From: Rachycentron canadum
Taxonomy: Eukaryota; Chordata; Actinopteri; Carangiformes; Rachycentridae
Direction: 5' to 3'
Length of the DNA: 64,000 bases
NCBI GenBank assembly: GCA_038496675.1
Contig: CM076656.1
Span: 18,948,340 to 19,012,339, forward strand
The position numbers were made by a program, and so were the translations under genes. The notes under the pieces were generated by a model that saw only the letters and a list, made by a program, of their open reading frames with translations, did not search any database and was not told the origin of the DNA. Positions 11,875-25,479 of this stretch are shown piece after piece; the stretch's first letter is position 1; the number at the start of each line of letters is the position of its first letter.

Positions 11875-14800
11875 ATCACACATATCAGTCATATCAGAAT
11901 CCCTTTATCACCTCATTAATTAAGTTGCTTGTACCTAATACTCTTTCTCAAAACTCTTGAACACACATGCAATCACTCACTCACATACACACCCACACAA
12001 TGTAACAACCATCAAAGCCAGCACGCACACACGTGCACACACACACACACACACACATACACGCACACACAACCTTTCCTCTTTCTCATCATGCACACTT
12101 CCTATCTTTCTCACATGCAGGTCTATTATCACATTTGGTTGGTAATCATCCAATCCGTCTGAGATATGCAAAGCAGCAGTAATTGTGTTAGAGCCTAATT
12201 CGTGGCGCGATGAGGAGAGAGGGGCCCTCCTAACAGTCATTAGGCATGCAGAGCACAGCTCCCCATCAAGCGCTTCACTCCTATCCGCTCATCATTACAC
12301 ATACACACTCCCTGACATCTCTAAAATGTCTCTCTAAAATGTCTCTGCGGGACTCGCTCCATGCTAACTATGACTCTTCCTCTTTTTCAGTGCCCTTTAT
12401 GCTGTCTATCTCCCCTCCTCCTCCCTCACTAACTCTGTGTCTGTCTCTTCTTTTATCCGTGCTCTTTATCATCTTCTTCTCTGTGTCTCTCCCTCAGCTT
12501 TTTTTTTTTCTATCTGAATGCTTGTTTCTCTCTTTTGTCCTCTCTTTACATTTTTCTCTGCTTCTTTCCAGCCTTCCTCGAGTGCTACTGAAGCACACAT
12601 TCACTGACAAGAGCATTATATGTGTGCACACAAAACACACACAATATAAAACTGAACTGGGAGACGGGACAAATACATCAAGCATCGGCAGCAGACTGAA
12701 TTAATTGCTGCTGGAGATGTCTGCTTCTTTTTTATTGTGCCAATTGAAATAAGCTTTATCTTCTGTAATTTGAAAGGGAAAAGCAAACACAGAGACAAAA
12801 ATGTGTTTGAGTTGATTTAAAATGTGTTTCAAGGAAGCATGGAAGGGAGCCTAAACAAACCCAACATTTCACAGACTGCCTCGGGTTGTCCTGCTTTTGT
12901 CCCTGTATGATCTTCACTATTTGAGTGTCTTGTGCCTCTGCTTCCTGCCAGGAGTACTTGATGCTTCAAAACCTAAAAATGCACCATAATTTCACATTCA
13001 AAAGCCACATATAAATTTGAGCTATCACATCAACATCATGCAAAACATTCAGTCCTGTTCTTGAAAACTATTTCGAGGCACTTGTACTTGACTATTTACA
13101 TTTTATAAACATTTGCACTTCTACTTTTCAGGGAGAACTAATGTACATTTAGCTCCACTTGTTGGGTACTTGCTTTTCCTCTCCTTTCCCCCCCTTGTGT
13201 CCCTGCTGTGTGCTCCCTACCAATGTGTTTCTTGTTAGTCCCCAGTTTGCTTTGCTCTTTTTTTCTGTGTGTCATTCAGGCTCCTTCCTGCTTTTCTACC
13301 TGTGCACCTCTTCCTGATCAACTCATTGACTCATCAAGACTCTGCAGTTTTGAAAGACAAAGAAGCTCTTCACTCCACTCTTCCCTAGATCGTCCATTTA
13401 CCTATGCAACCTTTGCCTTGAGAGGTTTTGCTTTGTTTTTTCTGTACCTTGCTAGTCTCTTTTCCACTGTTCTTCTGGTCCACCCTCATTCTGTCCTGTA
13501 TCCTGCCTCATCCAGCTCCCATCAAACCTCAACCATTGCTCCCGGTCCTGTTACATGTCTTTTCTTCTCCGTTAAGCTGCCTGTCTCTGTCCCGCTCTCC
13601 GGTCGAACCAGCTCAAAACCCCAAAAGTAACTCAAATCAGCTCTGACTCAAAAAGCAGTAAAAAAAAGGCTATTTGCCGCTTAGGTGTTAACACATCATC
13701 TATACAATCTAGTCACATAATAAATATAATGCTTTAAAAAGGGGTCATTATACTTTTGTAATGAAAAGCTGAAAAATGTTCATCAATTTCCTGCAAGCCA
13801 AAATGTTGTCTTCCTGTTTTGAGTCAAAAACTCAAACTGAGACAAAGAAAAGCAGCCAATCCTCATGGTGAAGATGCTGGGAAAAGACATGATCATCAGT
13901 TATCAAAATAGTTACCAAAGCAATCTACGTCGATCAACTACTGGACCAATCACGGATAATACGACCAACGGGCCCTTGTGTTTTTTCCAAGAATTTTACA
14001 GCCCACATTGCGAGAAAATGGTGAAGGATGACTCATCTGACCAAATCACTTCTTTCCACATCTCTGACAACCAGTGCCTGTGGTTTTTGCACCACTCAAC
14101 TCTCACGTGCATTTATCTTTGAAATGAGGGGTTTACGCACTGCAACCCAACTATGATATCCCTCTCTATGCAACTGTCAACAGACTGTTCTTGCTGACAG
14201 TCTGATCACATCCTGCATTGTCATCCTCAGTCATCTGAGGAAGAGTTGCTCCTCCGTTTTTCCTAACATATCGCACTAATGCACGAGCAATGGCGTGATA
14301 AAATGTGTCAACCACAAATTACTGATGTCTTTCCCATAGCGCGTAGTGGGCCGGCCTTTGTCACTGAAGCTCCTACCATCCGTGCCCCGACAGTGATCCT
14401 CAATATAAAATCAGAATCAGCTGAATCTGCTCAGCATGTTTATACCTGACACAAAGCATGATGGGATGTTAACTGCTTAATTGTCCCATTCAGTGCGCCT
14501 GTACGGGAGCATCTGCATCCGTTACAATTCTCTACTCATTTATTCATGTTTTTCTAATTTGTCACCTGTCTATAGACGCAAGAGTGTGTTTTCAGGTAGG
14601 ACACACAAGATGTACAGGAAGAATAACTTGGTGAAAAGCAGAAAAACAAAGATACAGTTCCATTCAACATATTCTCAGTTCAATCCACAGCTCAACCTTG
14701 CTTCTCCTCACCAAGACAAAACAGAGAGAAACAGAGAGAGAGAGGAGACAAGAGAACACAGAGAGAGAGAGAGAGAGAGAGAGGGAGTGAACAGACAGAG

Positions 14801-15061
14801 TAGAGAGGCATTTTTTGAATTGAGTAGGACAGAGTGATCAAGAGGGAGCAATTGAATGTGTGAGAGTGCAAGAGAGAAAGAAAGAGAGGGAAATAGAGAC
14901 AGAGGTGGGGGGGTGGGGGGTAGGGGGGTGCAGGGGAGGGGGCTCTGCACAATAGGCCTAGACATGAATGCTCCTCGACACTCGTTTCCACACATCCCCT
15001 TCAATTTCTCTCTAATGGAACTAGCAACTCTCCGCACCCACTCACATTGTGCACAAAGAAA

Positions 15062-15093
15062 GCATGAACACGTGCACGTGTTCGTGTTCATGC
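15062..15093. repeat. inverted repeat, 11-bp arms
   Basis: Arms GCATGAACACG (15,062-15,072) and CGTGTTCATGC (15,083-15,093) are perfect complements separated by 10 bases that include CACGTG. It could form a hairpin. It sits next to CA repeats in tle5 intron 4 and its function is unknown. Confidence 0.7.
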
Positions 15094-15235
15094 ACAAACA
15101 CACACACACACACACACACAGCCATGCAGTATAAGGAGCACAAATGAACAATAACACACAACTGCTTATGAGAATGTACCAATAACGCACACACACACAT
15201 ATATAAGCATATGCAGTAAGAGAGATGGGCATGCT

Positions 15236-15262
15236 CACACACACACACACACACGCACACGC

Positions 15263-15297
<35 letters not shown>
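15236..15297. repeat. CA microsatellite with GCAC interruptions
   Basis: About 62 bp of (CA)n with GCACAC interruptions in tle5 intron 4. Confidence 0.95.
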
Positions 15298-15300
<3 letters not shown>

Positions 15301-16885
15301 ACAGTGAATTTCATCCCTGTCAAATAAAGGGAAAGGGGTGTGATGAATTGCACACATAAGGCTAAGTGTGTGTCTGTGTGTGTGTGCGCTTGCTTGCTTT
15401 CCTTTAACAGTGTGTACGTGTGTGTGTGTCCTGCATGTATCACAGTGCCTGTGCTGTGCCTCCTACCTAAAAGTTTGTGTGGGTGCATATTTGTGAAGGT
15501 CTTTAAATCATGGAAGCTGCTACTTCTGTATGTATGTGTGTCCATTTGTCAAAGCACACTCCGTTCTTCCAATATGGCTGTCAGCAAGCGCCGTCAATCA
15601 TAAGACGTTGTGTGTGTGTGTATGTGTGTGTGTGGACGGCCAGCACCAGACGAGGTCACTGATAAGGGCTGGCCCTTCTGAGGCCCATCGCTCTCTCCCT
15701 CCTACAGGCTGAGCATAAATTACTCCCCCAGCTTTAGCCACACAAACTGATGTATGAACATCTACCTCTCAGTCCTCTGCTGCCTGGGTGAAGGCTTCCT
15801 TTTCTTTTCTGTTTCAAAATGCTTTGCAGGATCAAACAGCTTCATTCATTGGATTTGGGGTAAATGATAACTGCTTTTTTGCATATAAAAAGAGGATTTT
15901 ACTGCAGAGATTAAATAACTGGAAAATAGATATAACACTTCTATAAACTATGATTTGTTGCCAAAAACATCCACATTTTAACAACTGACTGTTGAGTCAA
16001 TATTTTTGTACGATTACTAAACTTAGAAGACTTGGAAATTATAAAATGATACACTGATACACTTTTCTATTCTCACCAGAGTTTAGTGAAAAAGCTAAAC
16101 CCCTTAGTGCTTTGATTTTCCACACAGCCTCAAGTGACATCATTCAGTGGCCCCTAAACACCAAGATTGTCTCTGCAATTCACACCTGCCAATCAGGGAG
16201 CTGCAGGTGTGCGGTGGAGGAAGGGGGTTGTTAATGCACATCTGCGTCTGCATCAACAGAGTTACTGTGGATGTTCAAGGTTCTGGATGTAAAAGTCTTA
16301 TTTTGCCCCCCCCCCCCTTATTCTCATAGATGATGTTAGATGATTGGCAGCTGGAGCGCCTCCAAGGTTTTGATGGCCATGAAATTCTTTCAGTCGAATC
16401 ATCAGTATGAACAACAAGCAACTGTGATAAATGGACTGCAACGAAGGACTAGTAGTCCTTGAGATGTCCAATCACAGAGTTTAAAATGATGCTATCCGCA
16501 CCACTAATGGCAGACAGAAGTTAACAAGCTCTTGATGGTTTCTCCATCTAACTCACAGCTGGTGGGCAGATAAATAAGAGAAGTTACAGAAAAGATAATA
16601 GTGAATTCCTGCTCACTGTCAGTAGGTGAAAAGGTTCAGTTAAAAAACAGCATTTCACAGATTCTTATTCATAGCAAGAGGATTGTAGGCATTGGCATTG
16701 CAGTATTGCAGCAATTTGCCTGTACAAAACAGCTGAAATATTTCTGATGGTCAGATCATGATTACATTACATTATTTGTAACTTAGTAAAGGATCCATGA
16801 GATTCCTGTGTCTATAGAAAACAGATTGTCATAAATTGATTGATTTATTACTGCCCACAACAATATCAACATTAACTGCCACACA

Positions 16886-17205
16886 TGGCCGGACTGGCCA
16901 TCGGGAGCAACGGGAGTTATCCCACTCCACTGGTTATTTACAGACTGTAAATAAAGATAGACGTAGCCTCCATGATGTCACCCATAGGTGTCTGAGGAGT
17001 AGTTATGAGGCTTAGAGTGGGCTGCTCCACTGACGCCATCTTGGCAGTGCCTGACTACCCCAAATTCCCAGCTAAACCAAAAATGGGCAAAGAGGAGGGT
17101 GTGTGCAGAGCTGAGACTTCGGTGAATACCAGTTTGTGGAAAACATAAGGTCAGCCACCTGTCACACCCTCCATAATTCAGAACATAAAGCCTTAGAAAA
17201 TTCAA
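16886..17205. repeat. dispersed teleost repeat fragment(s)
   Basis: The words GGCCGGACTGGCCATC near 16,888 and CATGATGTCACCCATAGGTG and CGCCATCTTGGCAGTGC within 16,970-17,055 resemble sequences that recur in many fish genomes. I recognise them from memory as repetitive but cannot assign the class or exact borders without a repeat library. Confidence 0.45.
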
Positions 17206-17224
17206 ATGGGTAAAGCTGTGATGA

Positions 17225-17445
17225 AGGGGGAATTAGCTATGGATGTTTCACCTCTCATACAAGAGGCTTCTTCAGTTCTGACTGACTGGTCGGGAAACAC
17301 AGGTATTTAGCCTCCGTGGGATGGTTAACAAGGCTATTGATACCACTTGGTTTGTCAGTGCTCCTGGTTGTTGTGATGACTGTCGTCAGAGTTGTTAAAG
17401 TGACCTGAGGTCGGGTGTGAACAACTGTCGTCTGAGTCTCCTTCG
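17225..17445. repeat. dispersed repeat fragment, possibly retroelement-derived
   Basis: A segment containing ACAAGAGGCTTCTTCAGTTC, a word I recognise as widespread in fish and amphibian repeats, perhaps the end of a Penelope-like or related element. There is no intact reading frame. Class assignment is tentative. Confidence 0.35.
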
Positions 17446-18212
17446 GTTCAAGACTGTAAACATGTTTATTTCTGCTGTAAGGTTGGACATTTTAACATGG
17501 GAGTCTGTGAGGACTGACTCGCGCTTAGAGCCAGGCTCAAACGGTCGTTCAAAGAACTGCAGTTTTCTGGCACTTCCTTTTTCATGAAAAAACTTTTTAC
17601 AGTTTCTTCACCAGTTTGTCTCTGGGCTCACTGAACCATCACAACAGAGCTGTGTTTATTGTTCAGTTATTTGTTTAACACCAAGTACATGGCAATTAAA
17701 ATATTTGCAGTGGAGTGCCTTATTTACAGCATCATTTAAGAGTTAAGAAAGCCGTCCCCCTGTGAGCTACCAGCACGAAACTAATTCTGGAAAACATTCA
17801 AGTTATTTCCCATCACCTGTAACTCTGATTACTTTGCTACTCTAACAGGTGGAAATTGTTTATGGCTTCATCTTGTGAAACAGTCATTTGCTTACAGGGG
17901 CTTTAGCCTTGAATATTTAACTTGCTGCATACAAATTCTCTGCTGGTGCAGAGAAATATGGAAATGAATAGATAAATATGGACCTTTTTTTATGTCATGG
18001 AAAATTTCACAATCTGGGACAGACTACAACTGACCAGACCACAGACCAACTGCTTTTACCAACTACAGCAACACAAACACAATTAACAGACTAACATATG
18101 AAGATAGCATAAACATGCATGCATACAATCTGCTCTTCATGGACATACAACTGTTTCATATGTTATATAATGGGATGAGCTTCTTTTCTACAAGGATTAA
18201 ATGCAGACTCAC

Positions 18213-18257
18213 CTGTTTGTGCATCTCAATATTGAGCCCATACGACATCTCATAGTA
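18213..18257 (-). CDS. tle5: tle5 coding exon 4
   Basis: A 45-nt micro-exon, phase 0 at both ends, encoding residues 61-75: YYEMSYGLNIEMHKQ. This heptad segment is essentially invariant across Groucho/TLE proteins and lies in the tetramerising Q region. The acceptor is TTCCAG and the donor CAG|GTGAGT. Confidence 0.96.
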
Positions 18258-18867
18258 CTGGAAAGTAAGACAAAAAGAAAAAAATGTTATAACAACACAG
18301 TGACCAAATCCTCTGCTCCATACAGACACTGTATTATGCAGCATTTACTGTGCGAGAGAAATAATGTGTTGCAGTCGGTGATTATATGGATTATACTGTA
18401 GTGGAAAATTGGAATAAAACTCTAGTATTGTTAATAACAGTGTTGTTAATTGAGACAGCAAAATGTGTTACAGTTCACATTATAAAAAATATATTGTATA
18501 TTTAAGATGTAATATAATAAATAATAGATGAAAAAAATAGTGATGCCATTTCCCAGGCTTTCCCTCTTCTGCAAAACGGAACTATAAATCAAAAAGCTAA
18601 AATCTAGGTAGTAAAAGGTTGAAAATAAACAAAATTATCCCTTTAACACAAAGTAGGCCCTCAACCCAACATGCAACATTTTTGACATCTTAATGACTCC
18701 CAAGATCCCACGTTTTGACTCTACAAACACATTCCCATTCACAAACCTGTCTGCATGCACACATACAAAGAGAAGACACACAAATAGGAAATGAAACAGA
18801 GAGAAGAGGACAGACAGTAGAGAAAGAGCCTCTGTTGTGTGCACGAGTGTGTGTGCATCAGTGTGAG

Positions 18868-18881
18868 TGAGTGTGTGTGTG

Positions 18882-18916
<35 letters not shown>

Positions 18917-18919
18917 GTT
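18868..18919. repeat. GT microsatellite
   Basis: (GT)n with a single TT interruption in tle5 intron 3. The preceding 18,838-18,866 is also GT-rich. Confidence 0.95.
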
Positions 18920-19880
18920 CAGTGTTAATGAGAGGGCCACCCTCTAGGCGTCAACCCTGTTAATCACCCACTCTGTCTGCAGGGGGACTGGCTCTGTCAC
19001 TGGAAAACAAACAGCACACAGATCTCTCACACATAAATGTGCACACGCTTGCACACAAACACGCGCCGCTCTGTTGCTCGCCAGCTCTCGCACGACTGTT
19101 TTCTGTTCAATCTCACACTGTTTCCATCTTGTACGTGAATGCACACGCACACACAGTGAACACGCACACACAGTGAGCACACACACACAGTGAGCACACA
19201 CGAACACACTCTTTTTCCCTATAGCTGCTTGGGCCCACGCGGAAGCTCCCTAAAGTAATTACAGCGCTGGGGAAATGGAGGTGCTGCCGCTGGTCGGGGG
19301 AGTGGGGCAACCTGATATGCTATTAGAGGAGTTCTGAGGGGGGGTGGGGGTGGTCGTTGTGGGGATACAAGGCCAGGCCTGCTACTGATGGAGTGGTAGT
19401 GCGATTAAAAGTGGGTGCGTCTGTGTGCATGGTGTGTCTGTGAAGTGAAAGAGGCGCAATGCTGCATTCATAACTCAATTCAACATTTAGAGCCAAATCT
19501 GGAGATGATTTAAACTGAAGAAAATCCTTCTGTACCTTTGAGGAACATTTTTGCAAATCCAAGATTTGATGACCCAGGCTAAAACAAGCATCCATGCACA
19601 ATTTCAGTAAAGCCCGTTTTATATTGCCTGTCGAGATATCACAGTTCCCAATTAGAGCTGCCGCTTAAAAATGCACAAAACATTTGAACAAACATATAAA
19701 AAGATATTCTAATGATTTCTAAAGACATCATAAAATATGTTGCACAAATGACTTTCACCTGTGGTACCTCTGCTACCTCACCGACTAACAACCTAATGGG
19801 AGACTTCAGATTTGTTGTCGTGGTAACCGTGCCGCCACAGCCAATAGTCTCACCTTTACCCACATTATTTTGAATCTATG

Positions 19881-20200
19881 GTAGGGCTGCAATGAGCGAT
19901 TATTTTCATTATCAGTTCATCTCGTTTAAAATGTCATGTGAAAAATGTTGGCTATAATTTCATACAGCCCACAGTGATGTGCTCAAACTGTTTTATTTAA
20001 CCAGCATCTCTTCACAATTAGATATGATGAGGAGAAACGGCACATCCTTCGATTTGAGAAAACGAAAGCAGCAACTGTTTGGAATTTCAGTTTGAAAAAT
20101 GTCAATAACAATGAATCAATTATCAATTATATCCTGTTACTTTTCTCCAAATCAACCAATTGTTGGTGGTCTAATCCGTGGTATTGAATCCACCTGTACA
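19881..20200. repeat. degraded teleost dispersed repeat ('GGGCTGCAA...CGATTATT' family)
   Basis: The segment starts GGGCTGCAATGAGCGATTAT and continues with TTCATTATCAG, AAAATGTCA and GTGAAAAATGT. This word order matches an abundant fish repeat whose consensus begins with a GGGCTGCAAC...CGATTATTTTC-type end. It is badly decayed. A relative is at about 59,580-59,720. Confidence 0.5.
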
Positions 20201-22517
20201 ATGGCTGTCTTTGATGTGAGCCTCTATCTTGCTTGACTCCTTTCTGCAAAGCTGTTCAGGCTACATGAACACAAGAGTGATTGGTTTGCGAGGTAATATT
20301 CTCTTCTGCAGTGATGCTCGACATTTGCACGTGAAAGTTTAGGCTGAGGTGGTGCTGCAACATTTGAGGTATTAAATCGTTTGCCGAACAGAAGAAAGAG
20401 AGACTGACAGAGCAGCACTCGTCTTTGTCCTCAAAATTGTTTTTACACGTAAACGGCTTTGTCTGGTTTCTTTCAGGGTTTTGATTTAGCAGATTCACTC
20501 ATTAGGACACAGGGGTGAACTAGAAGTAAAAGGAGTGTTATTTAGGGAAAAAAAAAGCAAAAGCACACACCAAGACTAACGGTAATAGAAGAAAACAACT
20601 TCTGTGGGCAAAAACATAACAGCTGCAGGGCACAGTGGCCTGTACAGAGCTCTACAAACTGATCAATACAAATACAAAACACTAATGAAAGCACTAGATT
20701 TTCCTGTCTTTTCTGTGTGGTGATAATATCAGCCTGTAGGCAGCCAATCATCCTGGTAGAAATTTACCCAACCATCAAAGAAGTCTTGTCATTTTGCCTA
20801 ATCGAGGAAGTGGTGTGTCTGCACACCATGTAAACGCTTAATTCACCTTTTACCTTAATTGAGATCAATCATAGTAATGAAGCACATTAAACACAAAAGA
20901 CGACGTATACGTCAAACACATCTTAAAGTAGACATTTTTACTGAAAAGATTTGAGCTATCATTTCTTCATTATATCTTTTAACATGATTGTGCTCTCGTG
21001 TCAATGTGTGTGCATTTATGTGTGTGAATTGCTGCCATCAGGCTGCGTGAGCGTGTTGAGCGTGTGTGCATATGTGTGGGTGTGTGTGTGTGTGTGTGTG
21101 GGTGTGTGCCTGTGTCTGCTGGCTGGGTGATGGTGGAGAGAGCAGTGCGGCGGCACAGATTAGATGAGATTAAAGCCAGTCAGAGGATCAATTAGAGGCA
21201 AAACATCAGACGGCTACACAGCCACGGCCAGCAACAATGAGATTAGCCCCGAGGTGGAGCAGAGAGCGGGGCGAGCACATCTGTGTGTGTATGTGTGTGT
21301 GGGTGTGTGTGTGATTGTGTATGTGTGGAGAGAGGCAGAAAGAGACTGGGGGAAAGAGAGGAAATGATGGGGGTTGGGGAAAGAGGAATCACACATACAG
21401 TAACTCAAGGACGATTCCAGTTTATTTCAATTGGGGTCTATAATTTGTATTGGGTACTGGTTTTGATTTTTGTAATGATATCACAGTTCTAACCAAATTA
21501 ACTTGAAATCTCATCGCTTAAAAACAAGCAGTCAAACAATCAAACTGGGTGTGAACAAGCCGACAGTGTAGCCACAGGATCTATTTTTATTTACAGATAA
21601 AACCAAATACGGGCACACCCAAAATCAGCAATTATCTCTCATCACACAGGATTGTGTGTGTGTGTTTGTACAAGCACAATAGGAGATACTTGATACTATA
21701 TACTTATGGTTTCTCTATGTTATGTTGATGAAATGTTGTTGGAACATTGCATCCTTTTAATCAGATGCCAAAATACGTCATGTGCCACCTGCCACCCAGG
21801 ACAATACACAGGTGTGGATAAGGACATTGATGAGGTCTGGTTGGGATTAGCCACAAAAAATGCATGGTTCAGGGGAGGAACAATGGCCGTCAGCAGAAAA
21901 CAGAAAACCCACCCATCAACCCTGTCCCCTTCTCTCTACAGACTTTGTGGCTCTGTAAAAATGTCAATTTCCTCATTTGCTCCTGATGGAGAACCATCAT
22001 TATTTCAACAGCCGCTAGTGAGCTTCGCCATTTGCACCTAAACAAATGTTGTATTTGTGGAAAAAAAGACGACTAATGTCATTGTCTATAAATCATCTAG
22101 GGTTCGTTTTCAATTAAAGACACTGTTCTGGAATCTGGACTCATTAACTAATACCCTTTTCCGGAGGTTACCCAAGGTTTTTTTAAATACAGATAAACCT
22201 GTTAATGACAGCAGATTGACCGCTTATCCACTCCCAGTCAAGTTTTCCTTTCTGTTTGGACTTAGGACACACACAACTGCAAGGATCAATGTCGTGTGTG
22301 TGTGCTCTGTAAGACACACACAGAAGCAGTGGAGATAAAATGAGCTGCTAGCCGCTGTGCAAACTGTTTGGGGTTGGTGCTCCCCTAAAAGTTTAAAACT
22401 TATTTCGGAGCTTTAGCTCACCCTCAGAGGAAGGTGTAGGTTTGTTTAGCAGCACTGTGCTGGAGAGCTGACAGATCTGTGTACATGCTCTCAGAGATGT
22501 TACAGCAGGAAAAGGGA

Positions 22518-22640
22518 AGAGAGAAAATTAGCATGTTCACTCGGGTGTTGTATTTACATCAATCAGAGCCAGAGCCACTAAATACTGTTGATAATGTTAG
22601 CTGGGTTTTTTTTTACCAGTGGAAAAGGGGCTTTAATAAC
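22518..22640. repeat. dispersed repeat, copy A
   Basis: Contains GAAAATTAGC, TTCAC, TTTACATCAAT, AGCCAGAGCCA and TAAATAC in the same order as copy B at about 39,553-39,740. The two are diverged members of one family; the class is unknown. Confidence 0.55.
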
Positions 22641-23557
22641 TAGAAAGCATAGCAAAAACGTCCAGTCAACTATCTCACTGCTGTGGACATAATGTTGGTC
22701 ACAGCGCAGCAGAACACTGACTCCAGAACAGGTAGATCAACTTCTCCCAAAGAACTGAGATATTCCAATCAGTAGAGTACCCTTCAGTAAAGTATGCTTT
22801 GATTCCATTATTCTCATACAAGCAGATGACTGTAGCATACTTTCCCATTTTTTTTATTTATTTTTTCAAATAAAAAAAGCTGCATCCTCCCACACACTTA
22901 CTCTCTGCTTTTTCTGTTTGATCAGACAGTGACAAGGCCAGTTAGTTGAACTGCTGGTTGTGTTTCATATTGCAATTCAGTGAACTAAAAACACAAGTAA
23001 ATGGCTTGGCACACAGTGGCACAGTGACAAGAATCAACATTGAAATTGTGAAATTCCCACCCCTGCTAGTTGGATTTTGTATTGGATTTGTTTTAAAACA
23101 TGCATGACTGTCTGACTGCTGATGTTTCTTGCTCATCTCAGCAATTATCTTGGTGAGTAGTTTTTTTTGTGAATATGTAGAACAGATGGCCAAACATATG
23201 AAAATACAGATTTGAGTTGCAATAAATCAGAATGACCTTTTAAGAGAGAAAATTGGGAAGAAAACAAAGATAAGAAAACAATTGCACTGCAAAGGGAAGG
23301 GAGGAAGAGGAGGGTGGAGGGAAGAAGCAAAGAAAGAACATTAATTAGCACAGAGAGCGAAAACATAAGAACAACAGAGAATAATTTCTTTGCATATAAA
23401 CATCAGTATCTGCAGTGATAGCTCTGCAACAACCAAAAGGGAATTTAGACAAATATTACTTTGGTAAAATGCATAGTGACAAAAATAAAAAAAAACATTC
23501 AAGAACACACAAACGTCACCTCTGGTGCACAACACATGCACACACAGCTTCACTCAC

Positions 23558-23621
23558 CATGATATAATGGCGCTGCATCTCTGACTTCTCACTGGCCAAC
23601 TTGTCACACTCAAGCTTCAAA
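23558..23621 (-). CDS. tle5: tle5 coding exon 3
   Basis: 64 nt. The first base completes Ser39 with the AG from exon 2. Then come residues 40-60, LKLECDKLASEKSEMQRHYI plus Met, phase 0 at the donor (ATG|GTGAGTG). It differs from human TLE5 (HYVM) by one conservative change. It is part of the Q-region coiled coil. Confidence 0.96.
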
Positions 23622-23702
23622 CTGGGGGAGAGAAAAAGAAAAGGGGAGCACAGAGTCAGACCTTGTTAGTCAGCTTGACAGTCATCCTCCTTAAGTGCTG
23701 AC

Positions 23703-23932
23703 ACCAGGTGACTTCTGCCTGCTCTTCATCATCATTACCTCCACTTTCACCAACAGCAGTGTCATCACTTCCATCGTCACTTCAACCCTCATCACTGCCT
23801 CTACATTCATCATCATCAGCGCCAGTTCTGTTGTCATCATCTCAGCCACCATTACCATCTTTATCATCACCACCACTACCCTCCATCATCATCACCATCA
23901 TCATTACCACCGTCATCGTCCTCACCTTTACT
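23703..23932. repeat. imperfect CAT/ATC trinucleotide-rich tract
   Basis: About 230 bp dominated by CATCA, ATCACC and TCATCATC words. It produces artefactual frames rich in Ser/Thr/Ile on one strand and Met/Val on the other. Confidence 0.8.
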
Positions 23933-25479
23933 AGTCAGCAGTACCGAGCTTGGCAAGGTGTCAATTGACAGGAGGAGGTCAAACTTGTTCTGAACCTCAG
24001 AGACGTGTCTAACAAAAATGTCTGCTTTTTAAAATCAGACAAGAGCCAGTGAAGGAAAAAGTCTAAATATAGTGTTGGAGCATTTCCTGTGACCCAGTCC
24101 CTGCGACAGCCATTAGCTGTAATCATGTCAGGGCTGATGTTATGCGAGGCGACAGGACAAAGGATGACGCGTCAACAAGTCAGCCTGATGCCGGTCTCAG
24201 AAGACATCATCTGATGTGAGCACTGGATAAGACTCCGATCAAATAAAGATATGCGCCGGCACACAGTGGGTAGGTTCAGATTTAGGGTAAGTCGGAAACC
24301 TGTTTGATGGTGTGTGTATGTTTATGCTGGGATGTTCTTCTCGGCTGTCTGCAGCCCGATCGCAGCCAGTGTTGGCTGAATCTTCATCACTGTTCATCGT
24401 TCGTCTTAACTGGCAGACTGAACACAGTGTTACAAGCAGCCAATAATGTGAGCTTATTCTTACACTCAGTATTTCAGTGCTTCTACAATCAAGGCAGCAG
24501 CTGCAGTGTTGGCTGGGAGTTAACTTCAGTTTTGGTTCAGTGTTCATCCCTGTCTGAGCTACAGTTTTGTTAATGATGCATATTATAAACACTGAAATAT
24601 ATATAATTATGCATCTATTTTGATATTTAAAAAACACATCCAGCCCAAGTTTTTGCTTGTGTTTTACAAATCATTGGATCATGATACAGTGTATTTGTGG
24701 TTTTTAATTTAAATTAATAGTCTAACACATAATCTATATTTTTCCTGGACTGGATGTTAATACAGCATACTTGGGTATGGGTAAAAAGTAGAGAAATGCC
24801 CTTGAGGTTTCCAGTCCATCATAGGGGGAACAAAACACACAATGGAGCAATTTAGTGCACCTGAAGGAATCGTCTATGAACATCAGAAGACAAGGCTGAA
24901 GATTTACACTTACAGACCTGATTGCTGCACTGCAAGGTCCCACAACCTGCCCCTTACTTTAGAAACTGATGGCTGAAATATTTATTTTGGGACACACAGA
25001 AATCAGTCCTGTAATGACCCAGAATCTGTTATTTGTTTTATAGCAGCACTCAAGATGCTCAACACTCACTACGCTCATTACACAGAGCCCCTTTCTAAAT
25101 GTAAAAGTTAATCATCTAATATCAGCATCCTGATGTGTTTTCATTTTTGCAAAATGAGTCTGTCAGCTATTAGTGATCAGTTACCTTTACAGTGGTCCCA
25201 GGAGTTGAAAGTGAATGAGGCCAAATTATGGTCTTGTGTGCAATTATGCTTGGTTGAAATTATCTTTAATTGTGGTACATTAAGGTAAAAAAAGAAGCTT
25301 TTTTAACAATCTGAAATTATGCAGTAATTTTGCAGTTGAGCAGTCAAACACAGGGTACTTAAAAAGTTGTGTTATCTTTTATTTAATTTTTGTTGTTCTG
25401 TGATGTTTCTGCAGTGCAGAGTCTTTACTTTGTAGCTGTATGATAACCGCCCATTTCTCTTTGTTGATGTAAATCTAAC

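Larger units (their letters stand above)
10713..18212 (-). other. tle5 intron 4
   Basis: A 7.5-kb intron. It holds several CA microsatellites (11,797-11,874 and 15,236-15,297), a GA tract (14,760-14,783), an inverted repeat (15,062-15,093) and dispersed fish repeats at about 16,886-17,440. I see no gene in it. Confidence 0.85.
18258..23557 (-). other. tle5 intron 3
   Basis: A 5.3-kb intron with a GT microsatellite (about 18,868-18,919), a degraded dispersed repeat (about 19,881-20,200), a GT-rich segment (about 21,075-21,100) and a repeat copy at about 22,518-22,640. No gene is recognised. Confidence 0.85.

Noticed and set aside
14708..15545. Long Cys/Val- or Thr/His-rich frames near CA repeats (also at about 9,860-10,397, 35,833-36,192 and 41,568-41,983)
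   Set aside because: These are CA/GT microsatellites read as protein; there is no coding context.
23691..23968. Ser/Thr/Ile-rich and Met/Val-rich frames
   Set aside because: Both come from the CAT/ATC trinucleotide tract.
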